Source: Girardinichthys multiradiatus (taxonomy: Eukaryota; Chordata; Actinopteri; Cyprinodontiformes; Goodeidae). From it: a stretch of DNA of 64,000 bases. The DNA lies in assembly GCF_021462225.1 (NCBI RefSeq), contig NC_061800.1:15546749-15610748 (forward strand), in the 5' to 3' direction. Positions 24,281 to 35,639 of the stretch are shown one piece after another (positions within the stretch are counted from its first letter, which is position 1; each line of letters begins with the position of its first letter). A model generated the notes under the pieces. The model had not been told where the DNA came from. It worked only from the letters and a program-made list of their open reading frames with translations, and made no database searches. A program made the position numbers and the translations under genes.

Positions 24281-24960
24281 TAAACAGAAGCCTGTCTGAG
24301 AAGCGATGGCTTTGTGCAGGGATGCATGTTCAATTGGGCAGGTGTTTTCCACCATTTAAGCTGTTTTCCATAGGAACTTTAATTATCCTCATATGTCACT
24401 GCACCCCTTGCAGTCTTGTCTTATCAGAGATTATCATAAAAACAGAGCAACATCATTACTCTGAATGATGAGCTGTGCTTGTCCAGTTTGCACACAAGTT
24501 CAATTACAGCACATAAAGCCACTTTTTGCTGTCCTCTGAAGACAAACAAAGCTTCAACATAATGACCAGCTCGCAAGAACAATTTTGAATGAAATTGAAT
24601 TAGACCAGCACAAGCTGAGTGTTCTGCAGGCCTAGCTGTTCATCAGTGCCAAAGAAGTGATGATGTTAACGTGACATAAAAACAAATCTTGCTGTGCAAC
24701 AAGCCCATGCCCTGAATATGAAAAGCTCAACAAAATTACAAGTCACTTTAAGTCTCATGGCAATTATTGTTAGGTATTATCGGCCACACCAAGCAGTCGC
24801 CGCTTTGTTGATGGACTGAAGAATGCTTCCATTTGTCACTGTCACAGAAACAGACACACAGAAGGAAACACATGCTAAAATCCCCGCATAAAAACTGATG
24901 TGCGCCACTCAGACCTGAGCACAAACACTCAACTCACTGCTGCTCTTGATACTGCTTTGT
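24281..24960. other. Candidate conserved noncoding element
   Basis: About 650 bases of complex unique sequence with a dense set of short motifs typical of vertebrate enhancers: AATTATC and CAATTAC (homeodomain-like), ACAAAG (SOX/TCF-like), TTATCAGAGATTATCA (GATA-like), CAGGTGT (E-box-like). No coding frame. It differs in texture from the surrounding AT-rich DNA. Confidence 0.35.
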
Positions 24961-25160
24961 GTTGGCAAGTTGAGGAAAATGGATTAGATGAGGAGAGTTC
25001 GTATTCGATTTTACCAAGACCTATAGGCAGGTGTACAAAAAGATGACTTTCTAGGACTAGATGTGGTCAAATACAATTTTCTATACAATATACTGTAAAG
25101 GTGTTATAATTATTCTAGTAATGCTTCTAGTTGATTTGTTCCTTCAAGAATTCATACCCC

Positions 25161-25340
25161 TTTGGGTAGCTGAGGGGTAAAGCGTGTGACCCATGTATGG
25201 AGGCTACAGTCCTTGACGCAGCCTTCACAGGTTAAAGTCCTGACTGGTTGACCTTTTCTGCATGTCTTTCCCTCTCTCTTCACCCAATTTCTTGTTGGTT
25301 AACTTTCAAAATAAAGTCCATTAGTGCCATAAAAAAAAAA
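25161..25340 (+). mobile_element. tRNA-derived SINE with target duplication
   Basis: The head TTGGGTAGCTGAGGGGTAAA and B-box-like GGTTAAAGTCC are followed by CTGCATGTCTTTCCCTCTCT, the tail AATAAAGTCCATTAGTGCC and an A-run. A 12-bp target duplication AATTCATACCCC flanks it (25149-25160 and 25341-25352). Same family as 23166-23349, inserted in the other direction. Confidence 0.9.
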
Positions 25341-25829
25341 AATTCATACCCCCATTTTATACATATTTGTTTCCCATCCTATTTTCATTCTGTAAAGAAA
25401 CCACTTTGTATCCATGCACATCAGTGTTTCAGTTCATTTTTTTGTAAGAGTTACGTATTTCAGGAATTCTGGAGATAAATGAGAAATAAATTACTGTATT
25501 TTTTTTTTTGCAATTTCTACAGAATATGACCCCAGAACAATTCTTAGATAACTCCTGCTGATAGATATTGTTCATGTGAGATAACTTGTTTTACATAACG
25601 TATACTATAAGCAGACAAAAGGGGCAATTCATTTAATTAAAATAATAATTGTTTTGCAGAAGCATGATCTCACACACAAAAAAAATTAGAAAACCTTTAA
25701 TTTAAATATTTATTTGGTCCAATGTCAATATGACATATTTATATATATTTATATATTGACACAATCACCAGTATTAAAGTGACTTGAAGGACAGATAACA
25801 CACAAGTCCAAACCAATGCCAATGGTTGA

Positions 25830-26500
25830 GCTTGTTTGACACTAGTGGTCCAATTGACACAATTACTGGTCTTCCTACTGGAAATGCCTTTTGCAAAACT
25901 TCTGTTGGTATTAGAACAGCCTTTAGTCTTGTTCTATAACATTTTACAAGTTTGGTGCATACAGCAAGAAGGATTTCTGTCTTTGGACAATTCCAAAGGA
26001 TTGTTTAGGGCCCGGCCTGTGAGAACTCTTAGGCTCTCTTCTCTTCAGCTCACCTCCATAGTTCATGGAAGAGTTTAATATTATATCTAGTAAACCATTT
26101 CTGTGTCGATGTCACCATATGTTTTTGATTGCTATCCAGCTGAATGATCTATTTTCATTTTACTGGTTGAGTCCATCAGAGTTTATTTCAAATCTCAAAG
26201 TGTTTAAGGAGTTCCTGATACACTTTGACCAGCTTTCCAAGGTCTTTGGAAGAAAGACTTGTCCTCTACCATACTGAACAGCAGACATGAGAAACTTTGC
26301 CACAAATTCACTCTTTGTTCACACCAAAACCATATGGAGCGTTTGTTGCCAAAAAGCTCAATCCAACTCTCATCTGATCCACAAATTCAGGAAAGTTTAA
26401 CAACCTCTGCAGATACCACTCTTTGCTGCAGTTTTCCAACAATGAGCTTTGGAGATTTTTTTAACCTATCATGCCATTTGTGCATGGTGTCAAGGTAAAT
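25830..26500 (-). mobile_element. Degraded Tc1-like transposon
   Basis: On the minus strand near 26330-26400 a catalytic segment reads SDESWIELFGNKRS followed by WFWCEQR, the first-Asp region of a Tc1 transposase. The remaining pieces toward 25830 are heavily frameshifted. This is a different lineage from the other relics, judged by the extra residues between motifs. Ends were not found. Confidence 0.6.
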
Positions 26501-27430
26501 AAATATGGGCCGAAAGAAATAACTCTCTGTGTAATTAAATATTTACACCGCAGGGAAACAAAAAGTTAGCAGTTGTTAGAAGTTCCTAGAGACCAGTAAC
26601 AATGCATGTGATCATTTCGTTCAAAAGAATTATTTCTTAACACTGGATAGGCTAACATTAACAGTTGATATTTTTCTAAAATTATTCAGTTCAAGATTAT
26701 GCCATTGTAATCAACAACATATTCATTTTAAGTATATTTGAGTATTTTCATGCATCTTTCTTTGTAGGTTCAGTCATTCAGATGAGCCAACTGGCAATAT
26801 AGAGTTCTGGGTTGAGGAATGCTTTGCAGCTACTTCATGAGTCTCCAACAGGAGACTGACTGTATATGTAGCTTGAAATAATCAGAGGATTCAAAAAGCA
26901 GGACATCCACAAAAGGGTGACAAATGAGACATTTATGATGTCGTTTCCTTATACAGATATCAATACCACATGTTTTTGGTTTTGCACATAATATTGACAA
27001 AACAGTGATGCAGGAGGCTGGGATGATCTGATTTGACTGACACTGGAACATTTGCCTTCCCCAATTTACCTCCTCCGGGAAATGTTGAGAAAGTTTCAAG
27101 GCGTCGGTGTATGTGAGAAAGAGTCAAGCCACATTCAAGGTTGCAACATTGTCACATTTCATTCACAGAGAACCTGTTGTCTGCCTACTACACTCACAGT
27201 CTGTACCCTCCAGTAGTGTGCCACACCACCAAATATCTCTGATGAAATTTAAAAGGATTTTTTCTAAGCATTCTAAATGCCCTAGATATGTAACAAAGTA
27301 TCTAAGCTTCAAAGTGACATTTTTAAGAATTGAATACATAAGAATGCATATCGGGTATGTTATTTGGCACCTATGAGGAACCTTTACAAAACTCATAGTG
27401 TTCAACTACAGGTCATGACCAAACCCACAA
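26501..27430. other. Noncoding DNA, unassigned
   Basis: No recognisable domain or repeat boundary. It may include further eroded transposon sequence continuous with its left neighbour. Confidence 0.35.
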
Positions 27431-27560
27431 CATACAGTTGAAACCAAATATTTACATAAAAATACACAGACCCAGATTTTCCTACTATCTGAGATTAAAT
27501 CAAAATAAATTTATTTTGTGTTTTAGGTCAATTAAGAATGTCAAAATTGTTTACCTGACC
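27431..27560 (+). mobile_element. Tc1-type terminal fragment
   Basis: The sequence beginning TACAGTTGAAACCAAATATT and continuing through GTTTTAGGTCAATTAAGAAT matches the layout of a terminal repeat of a fish Tc1 family whose antisense relic appears at 58890-59580. Only about 130 bp remain before LINE sequence starts. Confidence 0.55.
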
Positions 27561-28052
27561 CAGTATAACCACATCTCACTTACGTAGCTACTAATAATAT
27601 TATTGTCACATAAAATTATTAAGGCATCAGGCATCAGTGATCATCTACCAATTTTGTAATATACAAGACTTACAAGACTAACAAATCAAAAAGGCAAATA
27701 TATTTAAGAGAGTTAAAACAGAATAATCAATTAAACTAAACAGTGATCAAATGGAACAGAATTGCGACACCATCTATGAAAGCAGTGACATTAATATAGC
27801 TTATGAAACATTCCTAAAAATATTTATGACACTATATGATAAACATTGTCCGCATGAAATCTATAACAACTACAAAAGGTACAGTAGGTGTCCTTAGATG
27901 AGTAAAGGAAATTGCCTGTAAAAAGAAAAATGGACTATAAAAACTTCATAAAATTAAAAACTAAAAAAGCTGAAATTAAATATGTGAAATACAAGAACAT
28001 GGATATGTAAAAATAACCCTCGTACTCATACTCGTACTCGTTGTCTTCCGCT

Positions 28053-29322
28053 TTATCCGGGACCGGGTTGCAGGGCCACCCTACGGAGGAAGCTCATTTC
28101 CGCCGCTTGTATCCGGGATCTCGTTCTTTCGGTCATGACATAAAGTTCATGGCCAATAGGTGAGGGTAGGAACGTAGACGACCGGTAAATCGAGATCTTC
28201 GCTTTTCGGCTCAGCTCTCCCTTCATCATAACAGACCGGTACAGTGCCCCCATTACTGTGGCAGCCGCACCGATCCGTCTGTCAATCTCCCGCTCCATTC
28301 TTCCCTCACTCGTGAACAAGATGTGAGATACTTGAACTCCTCCACTTGAGGCAGGAACTCCCCTCCAACTTGACGAGGACAAGCCACCCTTTTCCGGTCG
28401 AGAACCATGGCCTCGGACTTGGTTCAAGAAATCTAGAAATCCCGCCGATAAAAGTTATGAACAGGACCGGTGACAAAGGGCAGCCCTGCCGGAGTCCAAC
28501 ATGCACCGGGAACAGGTCTGACTTAGTGCCGACCAAACTCCTGCTCCGCTTGTAGAAAGACCGGATGGCCCCTAATAAAGGGCCCCCGATTCCATACTCC
28601 TGGAGCACCCCCCACAGGGCACCATGAAGAACACAGTCGAATGCCTTCTCCAGGTCCACAAAACACATGTGGACCAGTTGGGCAAACTCCCATGAACCCT
28701 CGAGTACCCTGTAGAGGGTATAGGGCTGGTCCAGTGTTCCACGGCCGGGACGAAAACCACACTGCGCCTCCTGAAGCCGGGGTTCGACTATCGGCCGGTC
28801 TCTCCTCTCCAATACCCTGACGTAGGCCTTACCAGGGAGGCTGAGGAGTGTGATCCCCCTGTAGTAGGAACACACCCTCCGGTCACCCTTCTTATGAAAG
28901 GGTACCACCACCCCAGTGTGCCAGTCCAGAGCCACTGTCCCCGACTGCCATGCAATGTTAAAGAGGTGTGTCAACCATGACAGCCCCACAACATCCAGAG
29001 ACTTGAGGTACTCAGGGCAGATCTCACCCACCCCCGAAGCCCTGCCACCACGGAGCGTTTTAACCACCTCAGTGACATCAGCCTGGGTCATGAAAGAGTC
29101 TAACCCTGAGTCCCCAGCCTTTGCTTCCACCAGGAAATGCATGATGGCAGGATTGAGGAGATCCTCAAAGTACTCCTTCCACCGCCCGATAATGTCCCCA
29201 GTCGAGGTCAGCAGCCTCCCACCACCACTGTGAACAGTGTTGGCGAAGCACTGCTTCCCCCTCCTGAGGCGCCGGACAGACTGCCAGAATCGCTTCGAGG
29301 CCAACCGGTAGTCCTTCTCCAT
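28053..29322 (-). pseudogene. LINE reverse transcriptase, catalytic motif deleted
   Basis: From 29322 down: the N-terminal segment before the fingers (MEKDYRLASKRFWQSVRRLR), the VPFHKKGDRRVCSYYRGITL region, CGFRPGRGTLDQPYTL, motif A MCFVDLEKAFD, and motif B GLRQGCPLSPVLF near 28470. Shortly after motif B a deletion removes the FADD motif and its surroundings; the sequence jumps to a segment matching LVLVKLEGSSC near 28380 and then, in another frame, to the C-terminal part (ALYRSVMMKGELSRKAKISI, then MTERTRSRIQAAEMSFLRRV) ending near 28053. The sister copy at 34487-35514 still has the FADD motif, which defines the loss. Without it the enzyme cannot polymerise. Confidence 0.87.
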
Positions 29323-29456
29323 GGCCTCACCGAACTCCTCCTAGGTCCGAGTTTTTGCCTCTGCCACAGCCCGGGCCGCGGCACGCTTGGCCTCATGGTA
29401 CCTGTCAGCCACCTCAGGAGTCCAACAAGCCAATCACAGCCGATAAGACTCCTTCT

Positions 29457-30617
29457 TCAGCTTGACAACATCCCTTCCTGCTGATGTCCACCAACAGGTT
29501 CGGGGATTGCCGGCGCGACAGGCACCGCAGACCTTACGGCAGCAGCATCGATAATAGATGCGGAGAACATGGTCCACTCGGACTCTATTTCTCCAACATC
29601 CCCTGGAATCTGGTCAAAGCTCTCCCGGAGGTGGGAGTTGAATACATCAGTGGCCGAGGGCTCTGCCAGACGTTCCCAGCAAACCCTCACTATGCGCTTG
29701 GGCCTGCCAAATCTGTCCGGCTTTCTCCTCTTCCAGCAGATCCAACTCACCACCAGGTGGTGATCAGTGGCCACCTCATGCCCTCTCTTCACCAAAACAT
29801 GCAGCTGAAGGTCTGATGACATGACAACAAAGTTGATTATTGACCTCCTGCCTAGGGTGTCCTGGTGCCAAGTGCACTGATGGACACCCTTATGCTTGAA
29901 CATGATGTTCATTATGGACAATCCGTGACTAGTGCTGAAGTCAAATAACGAAACATCACTAGGATTCAGATCAGGGACGCAATTCCTCCCGATCACGCCT
30001 CTCCAGGTGTCACTGTCCTTTCCCACGTGGGTGTTGAATTCCCCCAGCAGAATAATGGAGTCCCCAGGAGGGGCACTATCCAGCCACCCCGACAGGGACG
30101 CCAAGAAGGCCGGGTACTCTGCACTACTGCTTGGCCCGTAGGCCGAAATGACAGTCAGAGACCTGTCCACAACCTGAAGGTGCAGGGACGCGACCCTCTC
30201 ATCCATTGGGGTAAACCACAACACAAGACAGCTGAACTGGGGGCCAACAAGCAAACACAGCGCAGCCCTCCTCTTCCTGTGGGCCACTCCAGAGTAGAAG
30301 AGAGTCCAGCCCCTCTCGGGGAGATGGATTCCAGAGCCCACGCTGTGCGTGGAGTTGATTCTGACTATTTCTAGTCGATATCTCTGGACCTCCCGCACAA
30401 ACTCAGGCTCCTTCCCCGCCAGCGAGGTGACATTCCACGTCCCTAGAGCCAGCCTAAGCATCCGAAAATCGGGCCGCCGAGGTCTCCACCTTCGTCCGCC
30501 GCCCAATCCTCTTTGCACCGGTCCCTCATGGTTCCCCTTGCAGGTGGTGGGCCCACTGGGGGATGGCCTCACGTCTTTCATTCGGGCTTGGCCCAGCCCG
30601 GTCCCGTGAGGAGACAC
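29457..30617 (-). pseudogene. LINE AP-endonuclease domain, nearly open frame
   Basis: A 386-residue open frame. The N-terminal 45 residues are Arg/Pro-rich. The endonuclease begins at LALGTWNVTSLAGKEPEFVR with the Asn of the family's first motif, continues through a VISAYGPSSSAEYPAFL stretch, has LLGEFNTHVGKD where the family usually has GDFN (Asp changed to Glu), and ends with the VATDHHLVVS motif that holds the catalytic Asp-His pair. In the family this domain nicks target DNA to prime reverse transcription. The frame stops at 29457 and the sequence to 29322 lies in other frames, so the joined polyprotein is broken. An in-frame start upstream of 30617 is not evident. Confidence 0.87.
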
Positions 30618-31399
30618 TCAGCCACCAGGCGCTCTCCGACGAGTCTCGACCCCAGGCCTGGCTCCTAGGTGGGACCCCGGCTCCGCCGTACCGGGCAACA
30701 TCACGTGCCTCGCTTTAATGCTCCTCATGAAGGTATCTTGAACCGCTCTTTGTCTGACCCATCACCTAGAGCCAGTTTGCCGTGGGAGACCCTACCAGGG
30801 GCATTTAAGCCCCAGACAACATAGCCTCTAGAATCATTCGAGCACAAACCCCTCCACCACGTTAAGGTGGCGGTTAAAGGAGGGGTGAAATAGTAGATGA
30901 AAATAAACATAATGTGAAACAACTATGGAATATCCTGAACAATATTATCAAAAATGGCACAAATAAATTAGAATACTATAATATAATTATAATACTGTAA
31001 GAATAATTATTTTATTGCTAAAGAAACAGAAAATAGCTGACAGTTTTAATAAATTCTTAGTAAACAGGACCAGATTAACCTGAAAACATCCTGGCAACAT
31101 CAAACACTGCACAAGAGTTTGATAAATTGTTAGAAAAAAATCTGAACTCAATGTTCCTTAGCGCGATAACAGAAAAATAAACAATTGATACTGTTAAAAA
31201 ATGTCAAAATAAAAGATCCACTGATAGGATTGATATGTCACTGGTAAAACATGTAATTAAGGAGATTTCAAATGCATTACAATATCAGTAACCTGTCATT
31301 TCAAACTGGTTCATTTCTTACTAAAACTAAATTAGCCAAAGTAATCCCAGTATACAAAAATAGAGATAAAGATAAATTCTACAATTATAGACCTGTAGT

Positions 31400-31621
31400 A
31401 TGTTACCAAAATTCTCAAACATTTTAGAAAAACTGTTTAATAACAGACTGCAAACATTCTTGGAAAAACATAAATTAATTAGTAAAAGTCAATATGATTT
31501 CAGATCAAAACGATCAACAACACTGGCCATACTGGAAGCAATAGAAGATGTAACAACTCCTGTTGATAACAAGAAAATTGCTGCTGGAGTGTTTGTTGTT
31601 ATTAAAAATGTTTTTGACATT
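31400..31621 (+). pseudogene. Reverse transcriptase fingers fragment of the split LINE
   Basis: The open piece reads FSNILEKLFNNRLQTFLEKH, then SQYDFRSKRSTTLAILEAIE, the usual region before motif A, and a motif-A-like FVVIKNVFD where the catalytic Asp is replaced. The reading stops matching the family at 31621, where the GC-rich block begins. The same protein resumes at 33381 after roughly sixty missing residues. Confidence 0.8.
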
Positions 31622-33378
31622 CTGCCTGAAAGTCTGCCTTACTCCACCCCCCTGAGGGGAGGGGACCACCTCCTGGGTCCGGGGGCCAGTAACCACTATG
31701 GGGTATCGGCACCTGGACCTGGGAGTATAGAGTATGTATGGGGAGTGTGAGTGAGTGTACAACTCCCCGCCACACTACCTGATGCTCACTGGTGTACTTG
31801 TGGTTCTCCGTATCCAGGGCTGGGTACTTTGGTGTGTGCTGGCTCACTCCCGGTGGCTGCTTGCCGGGGCATGCACCCCTGGGCTCTGCCAGGCCTCTGC
31901 TTGGGGAGTGATATGTCCCAGGGTCACGGGTCTCTGGGTCCAAGGCTGGATCTGCTCGGGCGTAGACAGCTGCCGGCTGGGCCTGTGGGCTCGTTGCTGC
32001 AACTCCCTGGAGCTTCTGCATTGTGGCTGCTGGGTGGTTCCCCTGGGACTCTCCCCTGCTCTTCTCTGTGAGGGTTGCGGTAGTCCCGGCGATGGTTCTC
32101 CTGGAGGTCCTGTGCTCTACGGGGCCTTTGGATGTCAATGACTCGGATCTCCTCCGTATCTGTCCCAGGGGGGCAGGTCTGTGGCTCCTCACACTCACTA
32201 TTGCATATTTTTATGGAGAAACCTTGCATACACAAGCGAGCTCACACTCAGACACACAGGTGTTTAGATTCAGGTGTTAACAGATACACAAATGTTCTAT
32301 ATTGAGCCACATTTACCACTGAATACATCTTGCATTGATAGGTACCGTGCACATTTGGGTAAAAAAGCTGTTATTATGTATGTTTCTGCAGGTGCAGAAG
32401 CAAGGAGGGTGTTATCTTGTCAGAGCCTGTGATTTTGTTTTGTGTTTTTTGCCTGCTGCTTACTCTGCTTCACCACTAGATGCCGCCAGTGCTGCCGGTG
32501 CCAGAGAGCAACAGGTGTGACCTGTTATCCTCTCATCAGGAGGAGCTTAAAGAGGCTGGGCAGTCAGCACTCCAGTGCCTGAGTGTTTTGCCAATGTGGT
32601 AACTCCTTGCTGGCCAAGCTATTGACTTTCTGCATTTCCTGAGAGTGTAGTTCTCTGATCTCTTGTTGTGTTCCTTCCCATGTTCCTTCCAAGCCCTGGC
32701 TCAGTTACTGTGAACCTACCAGACCAAGTACTAGAAACCTGAAAGATTCTCCTGATCAAGCTCCAGCTGATCCTCTCCACTTCCTGTAAGCATCACCTCA
32801 CATTCAATCACAGACTTTTCCCTGTACAATAGCAACCTGTTCACCAGTCCTCCATTTCTGTGCAGAGCTATGACTCCTGTTCCGGTTCCTGATCCATTAA
32901 CCAAACCTTCAATAAACTTGTTAAACTTTTTTCCATCTCCTGAGTGTTCCTCTGCATGTGGGTCAAAGCTATTCAAACCATGACATATCTTGTATTCTCT
33001 TCATCCTTCTTTCTCTCATCCATTCTTTTCTCCTTCTCTCCCTTTTTCCTTTTAGCCCCACCTCTCTCTCTTTTGTGCTTCTTATTTCTTCCTTTTCATT
33101 TCTGTGTCAGCGTCCATAACAATTGAAATAATCCCAAAGCAGTTTCTAATAAAGTTTCTTTTATAAAGATCAAGCAGAGCATTAAAGCGTTAGCTGTAAT
33201 GCTCTGCTTGTGAAACTAAATCTGTTGGGCTTCTTCTTCGCACTCAGCAATTCTGAGCACTACTCTGCCGGACAGGACACAGTTAAAATATATATATATG
33301 ATTTTGACACAATAATGCATGATTAACTGTTAAAAAAGCTGAAATGTTATGCGATCACAGGCCTTGTGTAGCAGTGGT
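31622..33378. repeat. Unclassified GC-rich repeat block with a solo LTR
   Basis: Between the two reverse transcriptase pieces lie about 770 bases of GC-rich sequence (31622-32390), a solo LTR (32418-32985) and a further unit (32990-33290) that ends AGAGCATTAAAGCGTTAGCT and contains an inverted pair AGCAGAGCATTAAAG / ATGCTCTGCTTGTG. The outer parts look like one interspersed repeat interrupted by the LTR, but I recognise no coding domain and no terminal repeats, so the class is open. Confidence 0.55.
32418..32985 (+). mobile_element. Solo LTR with 5-bp target duplication
   Basis: The LTR begins TGTCAGAGCCTGTG and ends CCATGACA, with TATCT on both sides (32413-32417 and 32986-32990). It carries an AATAAA signal near 32911. 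Its end (GTGTTCCTCTGCATGTGGGT, then a CAAAGCTATTC stretch) matches the end of the LTR of the gypsy element at 44118-50776, so both belong to one Sushi-like family. A solo LTR is the usual product of recombination between two LTRs. Confidence 0.9.
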
Positions 33379-33380
33379 AT

Positions 33381-33744
33381 GTGAATCTGGGAGAGGTGTG
33401 TTTGGACGTTGCTTGTGGGGTTCCACAAAGGTCAGTTTTGGGTCCTAAATTCTTTTTAATTTATGTAAATCACATATGCAGAACATCTGAAGTTATACAA
33501 TTTGCATTACTTGCTGATGACACAAACATTTTCTGTTTCGCAGATTCTCTGGAACATTTGTTAAAGATGTCACTGAGGAAATTAAAAAGCAAACCAGAAA
33601 AAAACATAAATGAAATGAATGTTAAAATGGTACACAATGTCAAATTCCTTGATGTTACTATTGATGATAAACTGAACTGGAAACCTCACATTCAGCTTAC
33701 AATATCCAAAAGTATTTCTATAGTGCACAAAACTAAACATATGT
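33381..33744 (+). pseudogene. Reverse transcriptase palm fragment of the split LINE
   Basis: It reads VNLGEVCLDVACGVPQRSVL (motif B, with Arg where Gly is usual), then IQFALLADDTNIFCF (motif C with both Asp residues) and, after a deletion, VKFLDVTIDDKLNWKPHIQL of the C-terminal region. This continues the protein begun at 31400-31621. Confidence 0.82.
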
Positions 33745-34486
33745 AAGATGACAAAGCACTCCACCTTCTGTATTGTTCCTTAGATTAATCATAATTAAGA
33801 TACTGCGCAGAGGTTTGGGGAAACAACTACAAAACAACACTTCCGTCAAATATCATACTTCAAAAAAGAGCATTAAAAGTAATTAACAATGCTCAGTACC
33901 TGGATCATACTAAACCACTATTTATACATTAAAATCGTTAAAACTTACTGGCATAGTTAAACTACAAACAGCTCTAATAATGCTACAAGCTAAAGATAAC
34001 CAACTGTCAGAAAATATGCAATATTTTTTCAAGAGAAGAGAAGGAGTTTATAAGAAAAATGTACATGTCACAATCAAATTCAGATGATTAGAACAACAAG
34101 AAAAGGTTTCTGTATTTCTGGCTTTTGGGGTAAAGCTTTGGAACAGTCTGAACGTGGAGCTTAAGACATGTCTACCATACCATACATGTTTCATGTCCAA
34201 ACATGAAACAGTTTAAAATACGGTATAAAAAGATGATTTTGGATGAATGTCAGACTTATAAAATCATTATTTTTATTATCGCTGTCACTATTACCACTTA
34301 TTATCTGTTATATTAGTACATTGTATTATTGTCTTTCAGATGCTAGTCATGCAATGCACTTTATTTGTTTTACATTTTTAATAGTTATTAATAGTTGTTT
34401 TCTTCTTTTTTTTTTGATGAATGAGAAGAAATGTGAATACTTTCGCAGGAGAAGGGGATGAATTATTATAAATGTATACTTCTGCC

Positions 34487-35514
34487 AGGTCCACATGTGT
34501 TTTGTGGACCTGGGGGGTGCTCCAGGAGTGCGGAGTCAGGGTCCTTTATTAGGGGCCATCTGGTCTCTGTACAAGCGGAGCAGGAGTTTGGTCTGCATTG
34601 CCGGCACTAAGCCGGACCGGTTCCTGGTGCATGTTTGACTCTGGCAGGGCTGCCCTTTGTCACTGGTCCTGTTCATAACTTTTATCGACAGGATTTCTAG
34701 GTGCAGCCAAGGGCCAGAGTGGGTCCGGTTTTGGGAGCAGTGGATTTCGTCTCTTCTTTTTGCAGATGACGTGGTCCTGCTGGCCCCCTCTAGCCAGGAC
34801 CTACAACATGTGCTGGGGAGGTTCACAGCAGAGTGTAAAGCGGCTGGGATGAAGATCAGCTCCTCCAAGTCCGAGGCCATGGTTCTCGACCAGAAATGGG
34901 TGGCTTGTCCTCTTCAGGTTGGAGGGAAGCTCCTGCCTCAAGTGGAAGAGTTCAACTATCTTAGAGTCTTGTTCACGAGTGAGTGGAGAATGGAGCAGGA
35001 GATCGACAGATGGATTGGTGTGACTGCCACAGTAATTGGGACGCTGTACCGGACCGTTATGGTGAAGAGAGAGTTGAGCCGAAAAACAAAGCTCTCAATT
35101 TACCAGTCGGTCTACGTTCCTACCCTCACCAATGGCCATGAACTTTGGGTCATGACTGAAAGAACGAGATCCCAGCAACTGAAATGAGGGTGAGGGGCTC
35201 GGAGTAGAGCCACTGCTCCTCCACTTTGAGAGGAACCAGTTGAGGTGGATCAGGCATCTTTACCGGATGCCTTCTGGACGCCTTCCTCGGGAGGTGTTCC
35301 TGGCACGTCCCACCGGGAAGAGGCCCAAAGACAACCCAGGACACACTGGAAGGACTATGTCTCTCGGCTGGCCTGGGAACACCTTGGGCTCCCCCCGGAG
35401 GAGCTGGAGGAGGTGTCTGGGGAGAGGGACGTCTGGGTGTCTCTATTGATTCTGCTGCCCCCGCGACCTGGTTCTGGATACAGCGGAAGACGACGAGTAT
35501 GAGTACGAGTACAA
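34487..35514 (+). mobile_element. 5'-truncated copy of the GAGTAC-tail LINE
   Basis: The copy starts inside the reverse transcriptase and ends with the hexamer tail GAGTATGAGTACGAGTACAA. A 13-bp target duplication GTATACTTCTGCC flanks it (34474-34486 and 35515-35527). Same family as the minus-strand insertion 28017-30888. At 1028 bp it is a typical truncated LINE insertion. Confidence 0.93.
34657..35450 (+). pseudogene. LINE reverse transcriptase C-terminal part
   Basis: Open from motif B remains (SLVLFITFIDRISR) through the catalytic motif ISSLLFADDVVLLAPSSQDL near 34745-34800 and the VGGKLLPQVEEFNYLRVLFT stretch to VMTERTRSQQLK at 35187. A frameshift follows, and the last conserved stretches (LRWIRHLYRMPSGRLPREVF, then WLRDY-like and LAWEHLGLPPEELEEVSGE) lie in two other frames to about 35450. 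The Asp pair of the FADD motif is intact. The 5' part including the endonuclease was never copied. Confidence 0.85.
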
Positions 35515-35639
35515 GTATACTTCTGCCCCCTCTTTGGAGTGTGTTAATATTGTATATTACGAATTATTGCAGTTATGTTGAATACATATTTTTTTATGAA
35601 TAACTGAATTTCCATTGCTACAGCCAAGCATAATGAGAG

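Larger units (their letters stand above)
28017..30888 (-). mobile_element. APE-type LINE, internally deleted, inserted in another LINE
   Basis: The minus-strand order is 5' leader (right end, a hairpin of CCCCTCC and GGAGGGG near 30850-30885), endonuclease (29457-30617), reverse transcriptase (28053-29322), and a 3' tail of GAGTAC-like hexamers at 28020-28045, seen on the plus strand as CTCGTACTCATACTCGTACT. A second, 5'-truncated copy of the same family lies at 34487-35514 with the same tail. GC content is far above the host LINE. The clade (RTE, I/Nimb or another) is not settled from sequence alone. Confidence 0.85.
27561..34250 (+). mobile_element. AT-rich LINE (CR1/L2/Rex1-like), split by later insertions
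   Basis: Pieces of one non-LTR retrotransposon run in order on the plus strand: 27561-28016 with a decayed linker region (a YESSDINIAYETFLKIFMTL-type stretch near 27772-27832), 30889-31621 with the fingers of the reverse transcriptase, and 33379-34250 with the palm and C-terminal region. The reading phase at the breaks is what one insertion interrupted by others would leave. It is interrupted by a LINE of another family (28017-30888, opposite strand) and by the block 31622-33378. Many stops. No tail or target duplication found. Confidence 0.75.

Noticed and set aside
31602..32235. Several overlapping frames of 100-200 residues on both strands
   Set aside because: They overlap each other in five frames in a GC-rich repeat with few stop codons. 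No domain is present in any of them.
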